DNA of 17,508 nucleotides, taken from positions 1-17,508 of the forward strand of contig JALSLS010000224.1 in NCBI GenBank assembly GCA_026988195.1, given 5' to 3'. How positions within the stretch are numbered: the first letter of the stretch is position 1; the number at the start of each line of letters is the position of its first letter. Under the pieces are notes generated by a model that did not search any database, was not told the DNA's origin, and saw only the letters and a list, made by a program, of their open reading frames with translations. Shown piece after piece: positions 14,669 to 17,508 of this stretch. The DNA is from Methylomonas sp. (GTDB lineage: Bacteria > Pseudomonadota > Gammaproteobacteria > Methylococcales > Methylomonadaceae). The translations under genes were made by a program, and so were the position numbers.

Positions 14669-15772
14669 GTGATTACATCAAACACCTCATTACAAGCGGT
14701 CAGTGCTGAATTAATACAAAACAATACCTTATTGGAGCGGGCATTATTTCTCCAGTGCGGTGACTGTGTTATTCAATTACAAAGTAACTCCACCGTGTTG
14801 CTTGATGAACTCGCACATTACTTTCGACATATTTGTATTGCCTCAACCGCAGTAGATATGCGCGTCACCGCTATTGATTGCCCCTCACTAAACTTTGATA
14901 GCCCTTTCCAAGACTGGCCTCGTGAAGCAGGAAAAAAAGGTAGAAAAGATGTTTTTTTCGATATTGAAGACGGCCGCCTCATTCGTAAATTTCGTACCGG
15001 CATGATGTTTTTACAAAGTGAAACGCATAGAATAGCGGCAGGCCCTTGTTTAGCCAACACCAACCAAGTGATTAATTTTATTAATAATCAGCATATGAAC
15101 TGGCTACAACAACGTCATTGGTTAATTTGTCATGCTGCGGGGGTTATTTTTAATAATAAAGCCTACGCTATCGCCGCATTTTCAGGTGGCGGCAAGTCTA
15201 CCTTCATGTTGCGCTTAATGGATAATGAAAATATTAATTTCTTAAGCAATGATCGTTTATTTATTCGCGATAAAAATGGCGTAGAAGCTGAAGGTATTGC
15301 TAAATTACCTCGCATTAACCCAGGGACTATTGTAACTAATCCACGCCTACAAGGATTAATACCCGAAATGGATCGCAAAAAATTGCTTGAATTACCCCAG
15401 CAACAACTTTGGGATCTAGAGCAAAAGTATGATGTTGATATTGAAAATATTTATGGCAAGGGGCGTATTGCGAGTGGAAAACCATTACAAGCCTTTATCG
15501 TATTAAATTGGCAACATAATAGTAAAGACGATTGCCAAGTCACTCAGGTTGATCTCAATAATCGACGAGACTTATTACCCCCTATTATGAAATCTTCTGG
15601 GCCTTTTTACCAAGATCAAGAGGGTCATTTTTTAACTGAGTATGCGCCATTAAATGAAGAAAATTACCTAGCCATTTTAACTAAAGTCAATGTTTATGAA
15701 GTGAGTGGTAAAGTTGACTTTGCAGCACTTCAATCCTTCTTTCACCAAGATATTAGCCGTGAGGAAAAATAA
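14669..15772 (+). CDS. HprK-related kinase B (GAK system)
   Basis: This 367-residue protein has the P-loop kinase core of HPr kinase/phosphorylase. The region LICHAAGVIFNNKAYAIAA leads into Walker A FSGGGKST (Lys176, Ser177). It is followed by LSNDRLFI, where Asp195 corresponds to the conserved Asp of the HprK 'SDDR' segment. The N-terminal 130 residues have no HprK-like receiver part. Neither HPr nor any PTS gene is nearby, so it should phosphorylate another protein or molecule. In TIGRFAMs such proteins (TIGR04355, from memory) accompany the GAK ATP-grasp enzyme. GTG at 14669 is the only start before an upstream in-frame stop at 14645, and it lacks a ribosome site. The 282-bp gap before it is filled with palindromic repeats, so its translation may be weak or altered. 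Its stop overlaps the next ATG by one base (TAATG). Confidence 0.82.
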   Translation: MITSNTSLQAVSAELIQNNTLLERALFLQCGDCVIQLQSNSTVLLDELAHYFRHICIASTAVDMRVTAIDCPSLNFDSPFQDWPREAGKKGRKDVFFDIEDGRLIRKFRTGMMFLQSETHRIAAGPCLANTNQVINFINNQHMNWLQQRHWLICHAAGVIFNNKAYAIAAFSGGGKSTFMLRLMDNENINFLSNDRLFIRDKNGVEAEGIAKLPRINPGTIVTNPRLQGLIPEMDRKKLLELPQQQLWDLEQKYDVDIENIYGKGRIASGKPLQAFIVLNWQHNSKDDCQVTQVDLNNRRDLLPPIMKSSGPFYQDQEGHFLTEYAPLNEENYLAILTKVNVYEVSGKVDFAALQSFFHQDISREEK

Positions 15773-16746
15773 TGGGAAGACAACTACTGGTACTACGGCA
15801 TGGTAAGTCTGACTGGGATATTGATGTCAATGATTTTGATCGTCCCCTAAAAAACCGTGGAAAGCGTGATGCTCAGCGCATGGGTGTTTGGCTACGGCAA
15901 CAAGACTTGCTTCCTGATTTCATTATTAGCTCGCCTGCTGAACGCGCCAAGAATACCGCTGAAAAGCTCACTAAAGCAACGGGCTTAACCGCTAACCATG
16001 TGCACTATGATTCACGTATCTATGAAGCTAGTTTAACTGATTTAAAAGCTGTACTCGGTGATTGTCCCGCATCTGCAGCACGCGTTTTACTCATTGGCCA
16101 TAACCCTAGTTTAGAAAGTTTAATCGAAAACTTACACAGGGGTCAATTACAAAAAACTGAAGATGGTAAACGCTTACCTACCGCCACCTTAGCTATTTTA
16201 GCCATGCCTGAACATTGGGGTTTGTTAAATAAAGCTTGTGCCACTGTCGAATCAATTACCCGCCCTACCACACTGCCTAAAAAGTTTGTTTTTAATGGTT
16301 TAACGGGGTTAGAGCAACGTAAAAGACCGCCTTATTACTATTCTCAATCAGCCGCCATTCCTTATCGCATTGAGAAAGGTGAGTTTCAAATTTTAGTGAT
16401 TTCCTCTAGTGGTAATAACCATTGGGGCATTCCTAAAGGTATTATCGAGCCTGGCTATACCGCTCCCGCCTCAGCAGCTATTGAAGCTTGGGAAGAAGCA
16501 GGGGTTCGAGGTGTTATCAGCGACCATATGCTTGGCTATTATCTACATGAAAAGTGGGGAGGAATATGCACAGTACAGGTGTATCCTATGGCTGTAACAG
16601 AATGGGTTGATGACAAAGAATGGGAAGAAAATTATCGTAACCGACAATGGCTATCCCTAAAAAAAGCCAGCTCTGTGGTTAATCAAAAATCACTACAAAC
16701 TATGTTTGCAAGTCTAGCCGCAAGCTTGAGCAATAGGAAAGCATAA
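15772..16746 (+). CDS. SixA-type histidine phosphatase fused to a Nudix hydrolase
   Basis: Residues 1-150 or so form a histidine-phosphatase domain of SixA type: LRHGKSDW (Arg9, His10), DRPLKNRGKRDA, SSPAERAKNTA and GHNPSLE (His110). Residues 180-310 form a Nudix domain with the box from Gly223 to Val245. The box reads G, then IIEPG, Tyr229 where Glu is usual, seven residues, then IEAWEEAGV with metal ligands Glu238, Glu241 and Glu242. The first Glu is also missing in Nudix enzymes that cleave diphosphoinositol polyphosphates or dinucleoside polyphosphates. The protein may remove phosphate from phosphohistidine and cleave a nucleoside- or polyphosphate-linked diphosphate. Mycobacterial MutT1 has the same two domains in reverse order. 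It overlaps both neighbours by one base (TAATG) and has GAGGA just upstream. Substrates are unknown. Confidence 0.88.
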   Translation: MGRQLLVLRHGKSDWDIDVNDFDRPLKNRGKRDAQRMGVWLRQQDLLPDFIISSPAERAKNTAEKLTKATGLTANHVHYDSRIYEASLTDLKAVLGDCPASAARVLLIGHNPSLESLIENLHRGQLQKTEDGKRLPTATLAILAMPEHWGLLNKACATVESITRPTTLPKKFVFNGLTGLEQRKRPPYYYSQSAAIPYRIEKGEFQILVISSSGNNHWGIPKGIIEPGYTAPASAAIEAWEEAGVRGVISDHMLGYYLHEKWGGICTVQVYPMAVTEWVDDKEWEENYRNRQWLSLKKASSVVNQKSLQTMFASLAASLSNRKA

Positions 16747-17441
16747 TGGCAAAAGTGATTGCAGCTTTAATTAGGCATGGTGATTATTTTCAGTTAAAAG
16801 ATACGCCCAGTGCCCACCAGCCTTTTCCTTTAACAGAACAAGGCTTTGCCCAAGCAAAATCACTTGCCCCCTTAATCAGTGAGCAATGCAAACTGTTTAA
16901 TTGCCAAGTTAACCCTTTGATTGCTTCATCAAGATTATTACGTGCTTGGCAAACAGCTGATACTCTAGCTCAAGATTTAAGCACCGCTAAATACTCTGTA
17001 CAAGAATATTCTGAATTAGCAGAACGTGGTGTGGGTTGTGCGGCTAATTTATCAATTCAACAGATCACAGAAATAGCTCAGCAAGACCCTCGTTTTGATG
17101 ACCTGCCTAAAGGCTGGAAATCTGATAGTCATTTTTGCTTGCCTTTTCAGGGGGCTGAATCGTTACTGGATGCAGGACAGCGCGTTGCTACTTTATTAAA
17201 TAAAGAAATGCAGGTACTACAACAACAAAGCAAAACCAATCAAATAAAAATATTTGTCGGTCATGGAGCTGCATTTCGCCATGCGGCCTATCATTTAGGT
17301 TTATTACAATATGAACAAATCGCACAACTGAGTATGTTTCATTGCCAACCTATTTTTATTGAATATCACTCAGAAAATAACTGGAAGCATATCGCAGGTG
17401 TTTGGAAAGTTAGGAGTGAACACAGTCAATTTACGGATTAA
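16746..17441 (+). CDS. Histidine phosphatase (phosphoglycerate mutase-like) protein
   Basis: The 231-residue protein is a complete single-domain histidine phosphatase. LIRHGDY gives Arg10 and the nucleophile His11. SSRLLRAWQTA carries the phosphate-binding Arg, ELAERGVG holds a catalytic acid, and VGHGAAFRHAA gives the second His173. It differs from the SixA domain just upstream in having a longer insert between the second and third motifs, so it probably acts on a small molecule, not a phosphohistidine protein, though this is inference. It overlaps the previous gene by one base (TAATG) with AGGAA before the ATG. It lies in the same operon as three ATP-using enzymes, so it may reverse one of their reactions. 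Confidence 0.88.
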   Translation: MAKVIAALIRHGDYFQLKDTPSAHQPFPLTEQGFAQAKSLAPLISEQCKLFNCQVNPLIASSRLLRAWQTADTLAQDLSTAKYSVQEYSELAERGVGCAANLSIQQITEIAQQDPRFDDLPKGWKSDSHFCLPFQGAESLLDAGQRVATLLNKEMQVLQQQSKTNQIKIFVGHGAAFRHAAYHLGLLQYEQIAQLSMFHCQPIFIEYHSENNWKHIAGVWKVRSEHSQFTD

Positions 17442-17446
17442 TTATT

Positions 17447-17508
17447 ATGTTTAATACTCTTAAATTACCCGCCTACAAAGGCCAAAAATGGATTAGCACC
17501 CTTCTCCC
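17447..17508 (+). CDS. Start of an unidentified gene, cut by the window edge
   Basis: ATG at 17447, five bases after the previous stop, opens a frame of 20 codons that runs off the end (begins MFNTLKLPAYKGQKWIS). The close spacing indicates the same operon. Twenty residues are too few to assign a family. GAK gene sets often include a CofD-like protein, but I see no evidence for or against that here. Confidence 0.55.
   Translation, partial: MFNTLKLPAYKGQKWISTLL

Noticed and set aside
1..17508. Search for CRISPR arrays, tRNA, rRNA, integrases or phage genes
   Set aside because: None seen by reading both strands; the repeats present are palindromic and dispersed, not regularly spaced direct repeats.

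Overview
The window looks like chromosomal DNA from an AT-rich gammaproteobacterium. That placement rests on the gene types (RhlE-like helicase, a TIGR03503-like protein, E. coli-like LeuC and LeuD), the many short palindromic intergenic repeats, and an E. coli-type Pho box. I cannot name the genus; a methanotroph or sulfur oxidiser is only a guess. No rRNA, tRNA, CRISPR array, integrase or transposase gene was seen.

Layout: 1-593 (-) is the N-terminal two thirds or so of an AI-2E/PerM-type membrane protein. 594-1026 has no supported gene. 1027-1512 (-) encodes a small, basic, secreted protein. 1513-2002 holds a minus-strand intrinsic terminator, an AT-rich hairpin, a possible leader ORF and a likely leu promoter. 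2003-6036 (+) carries leuC, leuD and a Leptospira-type citramalate synthase, which together supply steps of threonine-independent isoleucine and leucine synthesis; leuB is not here. 6178-9314 (-) is a tight three-gene operon: an exported von Willebrand A protein, a coiled-coil membrane protein and an acidic repeat-bearing membrane protein. 9384-9935 (+) is a peroxiredoxin-like thioredoxin-fold protein, and 10134-11531 (-) is a DEAD-box helicase.

The most interesting part is 11700-17508 (+). An operon starts with a PhoU-like/APH-like kinase fusion, then a RimK-like ATP-grasp enzyme, an HprK-related kinase, a SixA-type histidine phosphatase fused to a Nudix hydrolase, a second histidine phosphatase, and a further gene cut by the window edge. 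The ATP-grasp plus HprK-related pair matches the uncharacterised 'GAK' gene set named in TIGRFAMs (recalled, not searched). Just upstream are three 7-base repeats of TTGTCAT type spaced exactly 11 bp apart, ending 10 bp before a perfect TATAAT. This is the architecture of a PhoB-activated promoter. With the PhoU-like domain and several phosphoryl-transfer and phosphate-removing enzymes, it suggests a phosphate-starvation-induced phosphorylation system of unknown substrate.

The intergenic spaces carry several families of palindromic repeats. One family occurs three times (4077-4255, 6043-6112, 10011-10080). One copy has another palindromic element inserted in its loop, and two copies differ by a compensatory base-pair change. 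A different family fills the gap inside the GAK-like operon and supplies the last codons of the ATP-grasp gene.
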